The notes under the pieces are model-generated. The model saw only the letters and a program-made list of their open reading frames with translations, did not search any database and was not told the origin of the DNA. The position numbers were made by a program, and so were the translations under genes. Positions 51,865 to 60,189 of a DNA stretch of 64,000 bases are shown piece after piece. Location of the stretch: the NCBI GenBank assembly GCA_028284765.1, contig JANQRA010000023.1, positions 32,694 through 96,693 of the forward strand. Direction: 5' to 3'. Every line of letters starts with the position of its first letter. Within the stretch, counting starts at the first letter, position 1. Source of the DNA: Acidimicrobiia bacterium (GTDB taxonomy: Bacteria; Actinomycetota; Acidimicrobiia; Spongiisociales; ZC4RG35).

Positions 51865-52706
51865 TTCAAGTCCTCGAGGAGATCACTGAGATGAGCGGCG
51901 ACTTCAGTCGGTGTGAACAGGCCGAACAGTTTCGGCAGCTCCAGGTCGGGTCGCAGTTCGGTGAGCCAGTGTTCTTGAGAAGCGTGAAGTGACCGGTGAA
52001 GTGTTGCCATCTCGTCGACCTCGGGGTGTTGGGAAACGTCTTCGCTGAACTCGTCGAGAATCCGGTTGGCCAGAACAAGCGGCGGCTCCACGAAACCTGT
52101 CTCGTTCACCCAATCCAAAGTCTCTCGGGTCTCCGAGACCGGAAGCTCCTCAGCCAGAGACACCAGAAGCAGTTGTGTCATCTGCGGGTCGGCAAGGACG
52201 TCCGCCATCCAGTCGGCCTGGCCTCGGATTCGGCCTGTCGTCACCAACTCGGAAATGGACGTCGGAGCTCTCAGATAGGACGCAATCTGGCCCGTTGGTG
52301 GAGCGTCTACCACCACCACGTCCCACTTGTCCTCCCGGACCTCCCAGAGGATCTTTCCAATGGTCACGATCTCGCGAACGGCGGGGGCCGCTGTTGCCAG
52401 AGCGTCGAAGGCTCGGGCCACGGCACCGAATCGTCCCATTCCCGGGAGTCTGAGTTGCAGGGACAGATACTCCAGCAGAGCCTCCGACCGAACCATGTGC
52501 ATCGCGTACAGGCCCGGTCTGACTTCTTTTGGCTTGAAAGCGAGATCCGGAATTCCGAAGTGGGCTGACAAACCTCGGCCGCTTTCCATTTCAATGGCCA
52601 AGACTCTCAACCCGTGGCGCTGAGCCATGAGGGCGTAACCGGCAGCGACGGCGGACTTGCCGACTCCGCCCTTGCCTGAGACCAGGACGAGTCGTCTATC
52701 GAGCAT
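51861..52706 (-). CDS. Get3/ArsA-like ATPase, subunit A (BagA-type), switch I Asp lost
   Basis: A 281-aa partner of the next gene. GKGGVGKS has both the signature Lys (12) and the P-loop Lys (17), but the switch I motif where family members have TDPAH reads AIEMESGRG, without the catalytic Asp. VVDAPPTGQIASYL is the switch II/A-loop region. It follows a 72-aa gene by 6 bases and overlaps subunit B. Not an arsenical resistance operon: there is no ArsB, ArsC or ArsR nearby. Confidence 0.88.
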   Translation of the reverse strand: MLDRRLVLVSGKGGVGKSAVAAGYALMAQRHGLRVLAIEMESGRGLSAHFGIPDLAFKPKEVRPGLYAMHMVRSEALLEYLSLQLRLPGMGRFGAVARAFDALATAAPAVREIVTIGKILWEVREDKWDVVVVDAPPTGQIASYLRAPTSISELVTTGRIRGQADWMADVLADPQMTQLLLVSLAEELPVSETRETLDWVNETGFVEPPLVLANRILDEFSEDVSQHPEVDEMATLHRSLHASQEHWLTELRPDLELPKLFGLFTPTEVAAHLSDLLEDLK

Positions 52707-52712
52707 TGACGT

Positions 52713-52931
52713 TCAATCGCCGCCTTGCAGCGGGATCTTGAGGATCAGATGGGTTTCGTCCAGTTCCCAAGACGCGTTCGCGACGAGAGCGAAATCGGTG
52801 TAGTCGGTCTGTGCCTGCTCGACGAATTTCTGGCGTTCGGCTCCTGCGACAGGTGGCAGTGGTCTGTCCCTTACCGCAGTAGCTCGTTCCTCGTATCGCT
52901 TGAGCATTGCATCAACATCGAATTGGGCCAT
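52713..52931 (-). CDS. Small protein leading the Get3-like ATPase operon
   Basis: A 72-aa soluble protein. An N-terminal helix (MAQFDVDAMLKRYEERATAVRD, of which residues 6-20 are helix) is followed by a Pro-rich turn and a beta-rich end (WELDETHLILKIPL). It is the first gene of the operon, with a leaderless -10 just upstream. I believe similar short proteins occur at this place in other actinobacteria, including mycobacteria, but this needs a search. A candidate third component or regulator of the ATPase pair; no function known. Confidence 0.7.
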   Translation of the reverse strand: MAQFDVDAMLKRYEERATAVRDRPLPPVAGAERQKFVEQAQTDYTDFALVANASWELDETHLILKIPLQGGD

Positions 52932-52937
52932 GACTCG

Positions 52938-52943
52938 ACACTA
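52938..52943 (-). promoter_or_regulatory. -10 element (TAGTGT) of the Get3-like operon
   Basis: On the minus strand, exactly 6 bases before the ATG at 52931, which predicts +1 at the start codon. No Shine-Dalgarno sequence. Confidence 0.48.
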
Positions 52944-53005
52944 ACGCCGCCTGGGGAACGCGAAAGTTGGCGGCTCGGATGTCAGGCAGTCTCTCCTCTT
53001 GACGG

Positions 53006-53011
53006 TACGAT
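53006..53011 (+). promoter_or_regulatory. -10 element (TACGAT) of leaderless thyA
   Basis: Exactly 6 bases before the GTG at 53018; no ribosome site in between. It faces the minus-strand promoter at 52938 in an 86-base divergent gap. Confidence 0.5.
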
Positions 53012-53017
53012 CGCCCG

Positions 53018-53812
53018 GTGCAGCAGTATCACCAGCTTCTCGAGCGAGTACTGGCTGAAGGGGTGGAGAAGGAAGACCGGACGGGCACGGGGACGCTGTC
53101 GGTTTTTGGCCATCAGTCTCGCTACGACCTCACAGCCGGATTCCCAGTCGTCACCACGAAGAAGATCCATCTCAAATCAGTTGTCGCAGAGCTCTTCTGG
53201 TTTCTCAGAGGCTCGACGAACGTCCGTTGGCTACAAGAGCGGGGTGTGTCGATTTGGGACGAATGGGCAGACGAGCAAGGAGATCTAGGCCCCATCTACG
53301 GGTATCAGTGGCGCTCCTGGCCGACGCCCAGCGGCGACCATGTCGATCAGATCGAGCGGGTTGTGGACTCGATCAAGCAACGCCCCGACTCTCGACGTCA
53401 CATCGTGAGTGCTTGGAACGTGGCCGACGTCGACGACATGGCACTTCCACCTTGTCACACGCTCTTTCAGTTCTATGTCGCAGACGGGAAACTGAGCTGT
53501 CAGCTCTACCAACGCTCCGCTGATGTCTTCTTGGGCGTTCCGTTCAATATCGCCTCCTACGCACTGCTCACCCACATGGTCGCCCAGGTCTGCGACCTAG
53601 AGGTCGGTGACTTCGTCCACACCTTGGGTGATACCCACCTTTACTTGAACCATCTGGAACAAGCGCGTCTCCAATTGGAGAGGGAACCAAGGGCACTTCC
53701 GACACTCCGGCTCAATCCGAACATCACTGAGCTCGACCAATTCGATCTGGAGGATGTTGAAGTGCTCGGATACGACCCACACCCTGGGATTCGAGCACCA
53801 ATCGCGGTCTGA
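53018..53812 (+). CDS. thyA: Thymidylate synthase
   Basis: Folate-dependent enzyme making dTMP from dUMP, 264 aa, the standard short form. Catalytic Cys is in [12 protein letters not shown] (about residue 147), with [10 protein letters not shown], the dUMP-binding [18 protein letters not shown] and the C-terminal end PIAV. GTG start, apparently leaderless. The dihydrofolate reductase gene follows 4 bases after the stop, a conventional pair that recycles the folate used here. Confidence 0.96.
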   Translation: MQQYHQLLERVLAEGVEKEDRTGTGTLSVFGHQSRYDLTAGFPVVTTKKIHLKSVVAELFWFLRGSTNVRWLQERGVSIWDEWADEQGDLGPIYGYQWRSWPTPSGDHVDQIERVVDSIKQRPDSRRHIVSAWNVADVDDMALPPCHTLFQFYVADGKLSCQLYQRSADVFLGVPFNIASYALLTHMVAQVCDLEVGDFVHTLGDTHLYLNHLEQARLQLEREPRALPTLRLNPNITELDQFDLEDVEVLGYDPHPGIRAPIAV

Positions 53813-53816
53813 GCTC

Positions 53817-54344
53817 TTGAGCTCGATCATCATTGCCGCCGTCGGGCGGAATCGAGTCATCGGCGTTGACGGGCGGCTTCCTTGGCGAATCCCCGACGAC
53901 ATGGCGAGATTCCGAAGCCTCACGACTGGCCATGCCCTGCTGATGGGGCGAGCTACGTATGAGTCAATCGGGAGGCCACTCCCTGATCGAACAACAATCG
54001 TCCTGACGAGACAGCGAGGCTGGGCGGCCGACGGGGTGATCACAGCCCACTCGTTGGACGACGGACTGGCATTGGCCCAGGACGCCGGAGTCGATTGTTT
54101 CATCGCCGGTGGAGCTGAGGTCTACAGCGAGGCGTTGAGCGTCGCCGACCGGATGGAACTGACTGAAGTGCACTCCGAACCCCACGGCGACACCTTCTTC
54201 CCAGAGGTTGATTGGGGCCGCTGGGACGAAGTGGCTCGTGATCAGAGAGACGGCTTCGACTTCGTCTCTTATGCGAGGAGACAAGGCAGGTCTGGTGGAA
54301 TCCGGCAGATTGTGCTTCGCACCTGGCAACATTTGTGTCGATGA
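53817..54344 (+). CDS. folA: Dihydrofolate reductase
   Basis: NADPH-dependent enzyme, about 175 aa from the TTG at 53817 (LSSIIIAAVGRNRVIG). Active-site features: Asp/Glu region in RLPWRIPDDMARFRS, NADPH-binding GRATYESIGRPL and FIAGGAEVYSE. A longer frame upstream overlaps thyA and lacks similarity. Its stop overlaps the ATG of a small membrane protein gene. Confidence 0.94.
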   Translation: MSSIIIAAVGRNRVIGVDGRLPWRIPDDMARFRSLTTGHALLMGRATYESIGRPLPDRTTIVLTRQRGWAADGVITAHSLDDGLALAQDAGVDCFIAGGAEVYSEALSVADRMELTEVHSEPHGDTFFPEVDWGRWDEVARDQRDGFDFVSYARRQGRSGGIRQIVLRTWQHLCR

Positions 54345-54619
54345 AGGTCTTCTTGGTGCGAATGGGAGCATTCCTGTTAATCGCGGCTGCGATAGCGATT
54401 GCAACCGTCCCCATTCTGGTTCTCATTGACCTGCTCGGCGGCGGTACGGGGTGGGGGCTGTGCCCTGACGGGTTGGAGGCATGTGACCGGCCATACTCGG
54501 CGGGTGCCGAGCTCATAATCGTGCTTTCGGTCGGCATGTTTCTCGCTGTCGCGGGAATACGCGCCCTCATGCGAGTTGCGCGTCGTCTGAGTGACGACAG
54601 CTATCAGGTGAGCCAATAG
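54341..54619 (+). CDS. Small two-helix membrane protein
   Basis: A 92-aa protein from the ATG at 54341, which overlaps the folA stop (ATGA); a GTG at 54335 is the alternative. Transmembrane helices at about 5-30 and 55-80, joined by a loop with two Cys (LCPDGLEACDRP), ending in a basic segment. No family recognised; operon position links it to thymidylate and folate genes only by co-expression. Confidence 0.65.
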   Translation: MKVFLVRMGAFLLIAAAIAIATVPILVLIDLLGGGTGWGLCPDGLEACDRPYSAGAELIIVLSVGMFLAVAGIRALMRVARRLSDDSYQVSQ

Positions 54620-54650
54620 ACCCTGAGTAGTGGCTTTGGCGGATCGTCGA

Positions 54651-54656
54651 TACTCT
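54651..54656 (+). promoter_or_regulatory. -10 element (TACTCT) upstream of nth
   Basis: TANNNT hexamer 7 bases before the ATG at 54664, with no Shine-Dalgarno sequence. Fits a leaderless mRNA. Confidence 0.42.
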
Positions 54657-54663
54657 GCGACGA

Positions 54664-55353
54664 ATGCCAGGTCAACGAGCCGACGGATCAACTCCGAGCT
54701 CGGCCGATCGGGGCAAGGCCCGCGCCTTCTTCAATCGGCTGCTCAAGCGGTATCCGTCGATAGGGACAGCTCTCGACTTCGAGGACGCCTGGCAGCTTCT
54801 CGTCGTCACCGTTCTCTCGGCTCAGACGACTGACGAGAACGTCAACAAAGTGGCCCCCAATCTCTTTGCGGCCTATCCGACTCCCGCCGATCTTGCGGAG
54901 GCAAACCCGGAAGTCGTAGAGCAAATCGTGTTCTCCACGGGCTTCTACCGGCAGAAGACGAAGTCGATAATCAAGCTGGCGGCCGACCTCGAGGACAAGT
55001 TCGATGGGTCCGTGCCGCGAGACCTAGACGACCTGGTGACTCTCGCCGGCGTGGGGCGAAAGACGGCTTCTGTGGTCCTCGCTGAGGTCTGGGACGACCC
55101 TGCCATTGCGGTCGACACCCATGTCAAGCGTGTCGCCGGTCGGATTGGACTCACCAGCGAAACCGACCCCGTGAAAATCGAGAAGGACCTGAAGGCCCTC
55201 TATCCGATGAGCACCTGGTCCGGAGTCTCCATGAGGTTCATCCAGTTCGGCCGAGACACGTGTGATGCGCGCCGACCTGACTGCGGGAACTGTGAGATGT
55301 TCAAGATCTGCGAATGGCCCGACCGCATAGAGATCGCAGGTAAGGCCAGGTGA
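54664..55353 (+). CDS. nth: Endonuclease III
   Basis: Base-excision repair glycosylase/AP lyase for oxidised pyrimidines, 229 aa. Helix-hairpin-helix with the catalytic Lys (about 132, in LAGVGRKTASVV), catalytic Asp in VDTHVKR (about 152) and a 4Fe-4S cluster at the end with spacing C-x6-C-x2-C-x5-C (CDARRPDC, then GNCEMFKIC). It overlaps the MATE gene by 4 bases (GTGA). nth also lies near the Get3-like pair in mycobacteria as I recall. Confidence 0.94.
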   Translation: MPGQRADGSTPSSADRGKARAFFNRLLKRYPSIGTALDFEDAWQLLVVTVLSAQTTDENVNKVAPNLFAAYPTPADLAEANPEVVEQIVFSTGFYRQKTKSIIKLAADLEDKFDGSVPRDLDDLVTLAGVGRKTASVVLAEVWDDPAIAVDTHVKRVAGRIGLTSETDPVKIEKDLKALYPMSTWSGVSMRFIQFGRDTCDARRPDCGNCEMFKICEWPDRIEIAGKAR

Positions 55354-56654
55354 GAAGTCGGCTTCAGCCGACGGACAAGCAAATCCTGGCGCTCGCTGTT
55401 CCAGCTCTGGGAACCCTGGCAATCGACCCGCTTCTGTCTCTGGCCGACACTGCCTTCGTCGCGAGGGTCGGAACCATCGAGCTGGCTGCATTGGGTGTCA
55501 GCGCCACCATCCTCAACTTTGCATTCTTCGCATTCAACTTCCTGTCGATGGTTGTGACGCCGCTCGTAGCCAAGGCGCTGGCTTCGGGACGAAGGGACGA
55601 GGCACAACGTTGGGTCGGCGACGCGTTGCTGTTGGCGGTGGGCTTGGGTGTGGTCGTCACACTGATTCTGGAGATCTTCGCCCCGGTCTTTGTCGACTTG
55701 ATGGGAGCGACCTCTGAGGCTGACGCGGCGGTCAGTTATCTACGGATCAGGGTCTTGGCGACCACAGCCGTCCTGATCGTGACGGTGGGTCACGGTGCAT
55801 TCCGAGGGCACAAGGACACGAAGACGCCACTGAAGGTCGCCCTCGGCGTCAACCTGATCAATCTCGTTCTGGACCCGCTGCTCATCTTCGGTCTTGGATG
55901 GGGACTCGAAGGGGCTGCGATCGCCACCGTCGTGGCTCAGCTCGTCGGAGCGGTCTGGTTCCTCCGGCTCCTCGTCAGCAAAGACATGGCCGCCAGGCCG
56001 ACAGGGTTCCTCAGCGCGCTTCCGAGTCTCCTAGCCCTCGGGCGGAACGGGTTGCTCCTATCAGTGAGGACCGGCTTGCTCCTCGTCGCCTTCACCGTGG
56101 CGGCGTCCACTGCAACCCGTCTCGGACCTGTTGAGATCGCAGCACATCAAATCGTGACCCAGGTCTTTCTCCTGACCGCTCTCATGGCCGACTCATTGGC
56201 AATTGCGGCCCAGGCCCTGGTGGGAGAAGCGACAGCGTCCGATTCGGCGGAGACCATCCATCAGTTGAACCGTCGACTCATCGGATGGGGGGTCCTGATC
56301 GGGATTGCTTTCGGGCTTCTCGTGTTGGGAGGTCGATATGGCTTGGCATTCCTCGCCAGTGAACCTGCCGTTGGCGATGCAGCGATCGAGGCTGCTGGCG
56401 TAGTCGCAGCATTGGAACCGATCGCTGCTGTCCTATTTGTCGCCGATGGCATCTTCCTGGGCCTGTTGGCCCTGGGAACGATGGCGGTCTCGACGGGTCT
56501 AGCTGCCCTGGTCGGGGTCTGGCTCATGGTCGCCACCCCGTTTGGTGACTCCCTGCCAGGCATTTGGTGGGCCCTGGGCATCTTCTTCGTCGTGAGGGGT
56601 CTCGTGTTCCTGGTCCGCTATCGAGCGTCGGTTGAAACGGCTGTGAGATCTTGA
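55350..56654 (+). CDS. MATE-family multidrug/toxin exporter
   Basis: A 434-aa efflux protein with 12 predicted helices in two MatE halves. Motifs include LAVPALGTLAIDPLLSLADTAFV near the start and the repeat around residue 240-265 (HQIVTQVFLLTALMADSLAIAAQALVGE). Na+ or H+ coupled; substrate unknown. The 3' end overlaps the convergent MFS gene by 37 bases. GTG start in the nth stop. Confidence 0.9.
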   Translation: MRSRLQPTDKQILALAVPALGTLAIDPLLSLADTAFVARVGTIELAALGVSATILNFAFFAFNFLSMVVTPLVAKALASGRRDEAQRWVGDALLLAVGLGVVVTLILEIFAPVFVDLMGATSEADAAVSYLRIRVLATTAVLIVTVGHGAFRGHKDTKTPLKVALGVNLINLVLDPLLIFGLGWGLEGAAIATVVAQLVGAVWFLRLLVSKDMAARPTGFLSALPSLLALGRNGLLLSVRTGLLLVAFTVAASTATRLGPVEIAAHQIVTQVFLLTALMADSLAIAAQALVGEATASDSAETIHQLNRRLIGWGVLIGIAFGLLVLGGRYGLAFLASEPAVGDAAIEAAGVVAALEPIAAVLFVADGIFLGLLALGTMAVSTGLAALVGVWLMVATPFGDSLPGIWWALGIFFVVRGLVFLVRYRASVETAVRS

Positions 56655-57862
56655 CCTTTCGTCTCCGGAAGCAGGGCCGTGAGAACGATCGCCAAGACGA
56701 CACCGATGCTCAGTAGGTAGATGGTGTTGGAAAGCCCGATGGTGTCGATCGTCCAGATTCCGGAGATCAGACCAAGCGCTGAGCCCGCCATGCCGGCGTT
56801 GGCCGAAGCGGTGTTGGCCGACGACCGGAGTTGAGTCGGGAACAGCTCGGCTCGGTGACTACCGCCAGAGGGAACAAACGCAAACGTCCCAAAGGCCGAC
56901 ACCATGGCGGCAATGACCACCAGCAATGGGCTGGTCGAGCTGTAGAGCACCAGGCCTCCAACTAGTGCCAGCGTCAGGCTGAGCAGCGAGGTGGAGCGTC
57001 GGCCCCAAGAGTCCGCGAGATGGCCACCGACGAAGAATCCCACCGCTCCCAAGGTCCCGCCCCCAAGCAGAGCAAGCACCGTTTGCCCGGTTGTGAAGCC
57101 GACGTCGTTGATGAGGCGTTCGGTCGAAAAGGCAGCTCCGACAGCTCCGTAGGCAGCGGCGAAGAAAGTTGCTGAGACGACGGTCCAGAACCGCGACTTC
57201 CATTGACCGGTCACGAGGTCGGTCCAATGGCCTCCTTCTGGCTGTTCCAGATAGACCTCGGTCTCGGGAACGTTTCTGATCAGGAAAGGAAGGAGCAAGA
57301 AGCCGGCCCCGGTGAGCAGGTACGGGATTCTCCAAGAGTCTCCACCACCTTCGGCCAGGGGAAGAGTCATGAGGGCGAGCCCGCTTCCGAATGAGACAGC
57401 GGCTCCGTAGAAGGAGATGGCGTAGGCCCGGATGCTTTGCGAGACGGTTTCGGCGAGCACGACGACGGCAAGGGCCGAGACCGCAGCGGTACCGGTTCGG
57501 AGGATCGAGTGGGCAAGGCCAAATTGCCAGGCTTCGAAGACCAATCCCGAAACGGTTCCTGCGGCGACGATGAGAGAAACGGCGATCAAGAGAGGGCGGC
57601 GGCGGCCTCTGTGATCTCCAATCCAACCCAAAGGCAAAGCTGCAAAGGCCGCTAGGCGTGCGATGCCCAGAAGGAAGCTCATTTCTCCGTCGGAGAGGCC
57701 AAGGCCGTCTCGGGTGAAGGGAAGTGTTGCGCTGGCCTGTGACTGAGCGAAGCCCTGGATCAAGCCTGCGACCCAGATCGTGAACACGATGCGACGGTCG
57801 AGTCGGGTGAACTCGCCAACGGGTAGCAGAGGGTCTAAAACCCGACGAAGCCGTTGCTTCAT
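56618..57862 (-). CDS. MFS transporter
   Basis: A 414-aa major facilitator with 12 predicted helices and a central loop. The GWIGDHRGRRRPLL segment (about 79-92) is the loop 2-3 MFS motif, and GGHLADSWGRRSTSLL is its second-half copy. It resembles sugar/drug-type permeases; substrate unknown. It appears to start from a leaderless promoter and shares 37 bases at its 3' end with the MATE gene. Confidence 0.88.
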   Translation of the reverse strand: MKQRLRRVLDPLLPVGEFTRLDRRIVFTIWVAGLIQGFAQSQASATLPFTRDGLGLSDGEMSFLLGIARLAAFAALPLGWIGDHRGRRRPLLIAVSLIVAAGTVSGLVFEAWQFGLAHSILRTGTAAVSALAVVVLAETVSQSIRAYAISFYGAAVSFGSGLALMTLPLAEGGGDSWRIPYLLTGAGFLLLPFLIRNVPETEVYLEQPEGGHWTDLVTGQWKSRFWTVVSATFFAAAYGAVGAAFSTERLINDVGFTTGQTVLALLGGGTLGAVGFFVGGHLADSWGRRSTSLLSLTLALVGGLVLYSSTSPLLVVIAAMVSAFGTFAFVPSGGSHRAELFPTQLRSSANTASANAGMAGSALGLISGIWTIDTIGLSNTIYLLSIGVVLAIVLTALLPETKGQDLTAVSTDAR

Positions 57863-57868
57863 TTAGAG

Positions 57869-57874
57869 AGCGTA
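57869..57874 (-). promoter_or_regulatory. -10 element (TACGCT) of the MFS gene
   Basis: On the minus strand, exactly 6 bases before the ATG at 57862, with no ribosome site. Confidence 0.48.
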
Positions 57875-57929
57875 AACAGTGGTAGTGGGAAGATCTGGGG
57901 CAAGCTAGCGGTTAGGAACTGACTGTCAG

Positions 57930-58700
57930 ATGTTTGAAAACGTAGGTGACGCAGCATTCATAGTGCAGATGGTCATCGCCTTCGGGGCGGGTGTCATCTC
58001 CTTCGTCTCGCCATGCGTTCTGCCGCTCCTCCCTGGCTACCTCTCGATGATGTCGGGCTATTCGGCAGCTCAGTTGGAACAAGGAGAGGTGTCGAACCGT
58101 CGGATGCTCCGGGTGATCGGGCTCTTCATTCTCGGGTTCACTCTGGTGTTCGCAGCAATAGGCGCTGCGGCCACATCGCTAGGCGAGTTTCTTCGGACGA
58201 ACTTGAACACGTTCACCCGTTTCGCCGGGGTCATCATCATCGTCTTTGGGCTCCTGATGGTGGCGATGGCGGTATCCAACCGTGGCTTCCTCGCCACCAT
58301 GAACACCGAGAAGCGTGTCCATGTCCGACCCTCCCGGCTCGGCAAGTGGGCGCCTCCGGTCATGGGTGCGGCCTTTGCTTTCGGTTGGACGCCATGCATC
58401 GGTCCCGTCCTGACGGTGATTCTCACGACTGCTGCAGTGCAGGACACGGTCGGTCAGGGTGTGCTTCTCCTCGTCTCGTACTCGCTGGGTCTCGGAGTGC
58501 CCTTCCTGCTTGCGGGTCTGGGGCTGTTCAGATTCTTCGGCAAGCTCAAGCCCTACCTGCGTCCCATCAACATTGCTTCCGGTCTCTTCCTCGCCATGTT
58601 CGGTGTGATCATGGTGAGCGGCCAGCTCGGAGTGGTGAGCAGCTGGTTCGTGGAGCTCTTCGACGCCGTACCATTCCTTCGTGACCTCGCAGAAGTCTGA
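57930..58700 (+). CDS. ccdA: Cytochrome c biogenesis protein CcdA-like thiol-disulfide transporter
   Basis: A 256-aa membrane protein of the DsbD/CcdA family, with six helices, moving reducing power across the membrane. The paired Cys are in SFVSPCVLPLLPGYL (about 30) and GWTPCIGPVLTV (about 155). No thioredoxin-like partner is next to it; the ygfZ gene overlaps its 3' end by 20 bases. Confidence 0.9.
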   Translation: MFENVGDAAFIVQMVIAFGAGVISFVSPCVLPLLPGYLSMMSGYSAAQLEQGEVSNRRMLRVIGLFILGFTLVFAAIGAAATSLGEFLRTNLNTFTRFAGVIIIVFGLLMVAMAVSNRGFLATMNTEKRVHVRPSRLGKWAPPVMGAAFAFGWTPCIGPVLTVILTTAAVQDTVGQGVLLLVSYSLGLGVPFLLAGLGLFRFFGKLKPYLRPINIASGLFLAMFGVIMVSGQLGVVSSWFVELFDAVPFLRDLAEV

Positions 58701-59472
58701 GCTAGCACCCAGAGCCCCGGACCTGGTCTGGTTCTCCGGCCCTGACGCCGTTCGCTTCTTGAACGACCTACTGAGTCAGGAGTTGACCGACCTCGAGCCA
58801 GGTGTGGCGAGACGTTCATTCCTGCTGGGTCCGCAGGGCAAGCTCGAGTTCATGCTCAAGGTGTTCTCGGACGGAGAAGGGATCGGACTGCTGGTTGACC
58901 CTGGTAGGGCTCAGGAGTTGGCAGATGCCCTTGGTCGTTATCGAATCCGGGTGGATGTCGAAATCGAAGTGGATCAAAGGGAACGTCACGTCGTAGTGGG
59001 TGATTGGGATGGGCTGGATATCTCCTGGCCAACCCGGCAACGATTCCTCGTGTTCGGCGATCGTCCAGACCTCCCGACACTGGACGACGTGGAGTACGAC
59101 CGTCTTCGGGTCGAAGCTGGGGTACCTCGATGGGGCGTCGATGTCGACTCTGACACAATTCCACACGAGTCGTCCCTCGTCCCTGCAAGCGTGGATTTCA
59201 CGAAAGGTTGTTTCCTCGGGCAGGAGTTGGTTGCTCGAATCGACAGTCGTGGTGGCAACGTTCCCCGTCGACTCCGGCACGTGGCATTGGACGGCTTCAC
59301 ACCCGCCGGTTCTGTAGTTAGTAAGGACGGTGACGACGTTGGTGTTGTCACTTCCGTCGCGGGTTCGCTGGGATTGGGCCTGGTCCACCGGAAAGTCGGA
59401 GTTGGCGATTCTGTCGAGGTCGGCAGTGTGTCGGGAGTTGTTAAGAGCCTCCCGATAGAAATGACCGAATAG
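58681..59472 (+). CDS. ygfZ: YgfZ/GcvT-like folate-binding protein
   Basis: Tetrahydrofolate-dependent protein linked to Fe-S cluster maintenance, 263 aa. The family motif K-G-C-[FY]-x-G-Q-E is present as KGCFLGQELVARI (about 174-186). The GTG lies inside ccdA, so the two genes are coupled; pairing of redox and Fe-S functions makes sense. Only ~20 residues precede the first domain strand, in line with the chosen start. Confidence 0.9.
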   Translation: MTSQKSELAPRAPDLVWFSGPDAVRFLNDLLSQELTDLEPGVARRSFLLGPQGKLEFMLKVFSDGEGIGLLVDPGRAQELADALGRYRIRVDVEIEVDQRERHVVVGDWDGLDISWPTRQRFLVFGDRPDLPTLDDVEYDRLRVEAGVPRWGVDVDSDTIPHESSLVPASVDFTKGCFLGQELVARIDSRGGNVPRRLRHVALDGFTPAGSVVSKDGDDVGVVTSVAGSLGLGLVHRKVGVGDSVEVGSVSGVVKSLPIEMTE

Positions 59473-59490
59473 TTCACCGGTTCTTTACAA

Positions 59491-60189
59491 ATGCAAGGTC
59501 AGACTGTGGGAGTGACTTCAGCGACGAAATCGGTGCTGCTCGTCGAGGACGACGACGCAATCGCCGACATGCTTCGAACCTTCTTTGAGAGAGACGGCTT
59601 TCGATTCCTGCATGCCCTCACCGGGGAGGAAGCGATTGAACGACTACGCATCCGCCCGGTCAGTGCGGTGCTCCTCGACCTCAATCTTCCGGGAATCGAT
59701 GGGATCGAAACATGTCGCCGGATTCGTGAGTTCGCGCAGATTCCGGTGATCATGCTCACGGCACGCGACACCGAGGTTGACAAGATCCTCGGTCTCGAAA
59801 TGGGTGCGGACGATTACGTCACCAAGCCCTTCTCTCCCCGGGAGCTCCAAGCGAGGGTCAAGGCCGTCTTGCGACGATCGGAGGAACCTCCGGCGAAGCC
59901 GAGGATCCTCGAGATCTCCGGATTCGAGATCGACGGGGGAAAGAGGACAGTCACGACCCCCGATGGCGAAACGATCTCGCCGACGGCAAAGGAGTTCGAC
60001 CTCTTGTGGTTTCTCTGCGAGAACGCTGGCTTGGCCCTGAGTCGATCTCAGATATTGGAAACGGTCTGGGGCTACGAGTACTTCGGGGAGACGCGAACCG
60101 TTGACGTGCATATACGTCAGCTGCGGAAGAAGATCGAGGGGATACCCATCGAGACGGTCTGGGGTGTCGGGTATCGGCTGGGCGGCTGA
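59491..60189 (+). CDS. OmpR/PhoB-family response regulator
   Basis: A 232-aa two-component regulator. The receiver domain (about 15-125) has the phospho-acceptor Asp in LLDLNLPG (about 66) and the conserved Lys in VTKPFSPREL (about 113), followed by a winged-helix DNA-binding domain ending RTVDVHIRQLRKKI. The ATG at 59491 has no ribosome site; GTG codons at 59506 and 59512 (after AAGGTCA or GGGAG) may be the real start. The stop overlaps the sensor kinase ATG (TGATG). Confidence 0.9.
   Translation: MQGQTVGVTSATKSVLLVEDDDAIADMLRTFFERDGFRFLHALTGEEAIERLRIRPVSAVLLDLNLPGIDGIETCRRIREFAQIPVIMLTARDTEVDKILGLEMGADDYVTKPFSPRELQARVKAVLRRSEEPPAKPRILEISGFEIDGGKRTVTTPDGETISPTAKEFDLLWFLCENAGLALSRSQILETVWGYEYFGETRTVDVHIRQLRKKIEGIPIETVWGVGYRLGG

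Noticed and set aside
50821..52706. Arsenite resistance operon
   Set aside because: The ATPases look ArsA-like, but ArsB, ArsC, ArsR and the Cys metal sites are missing; the Get3-like reading fits better.
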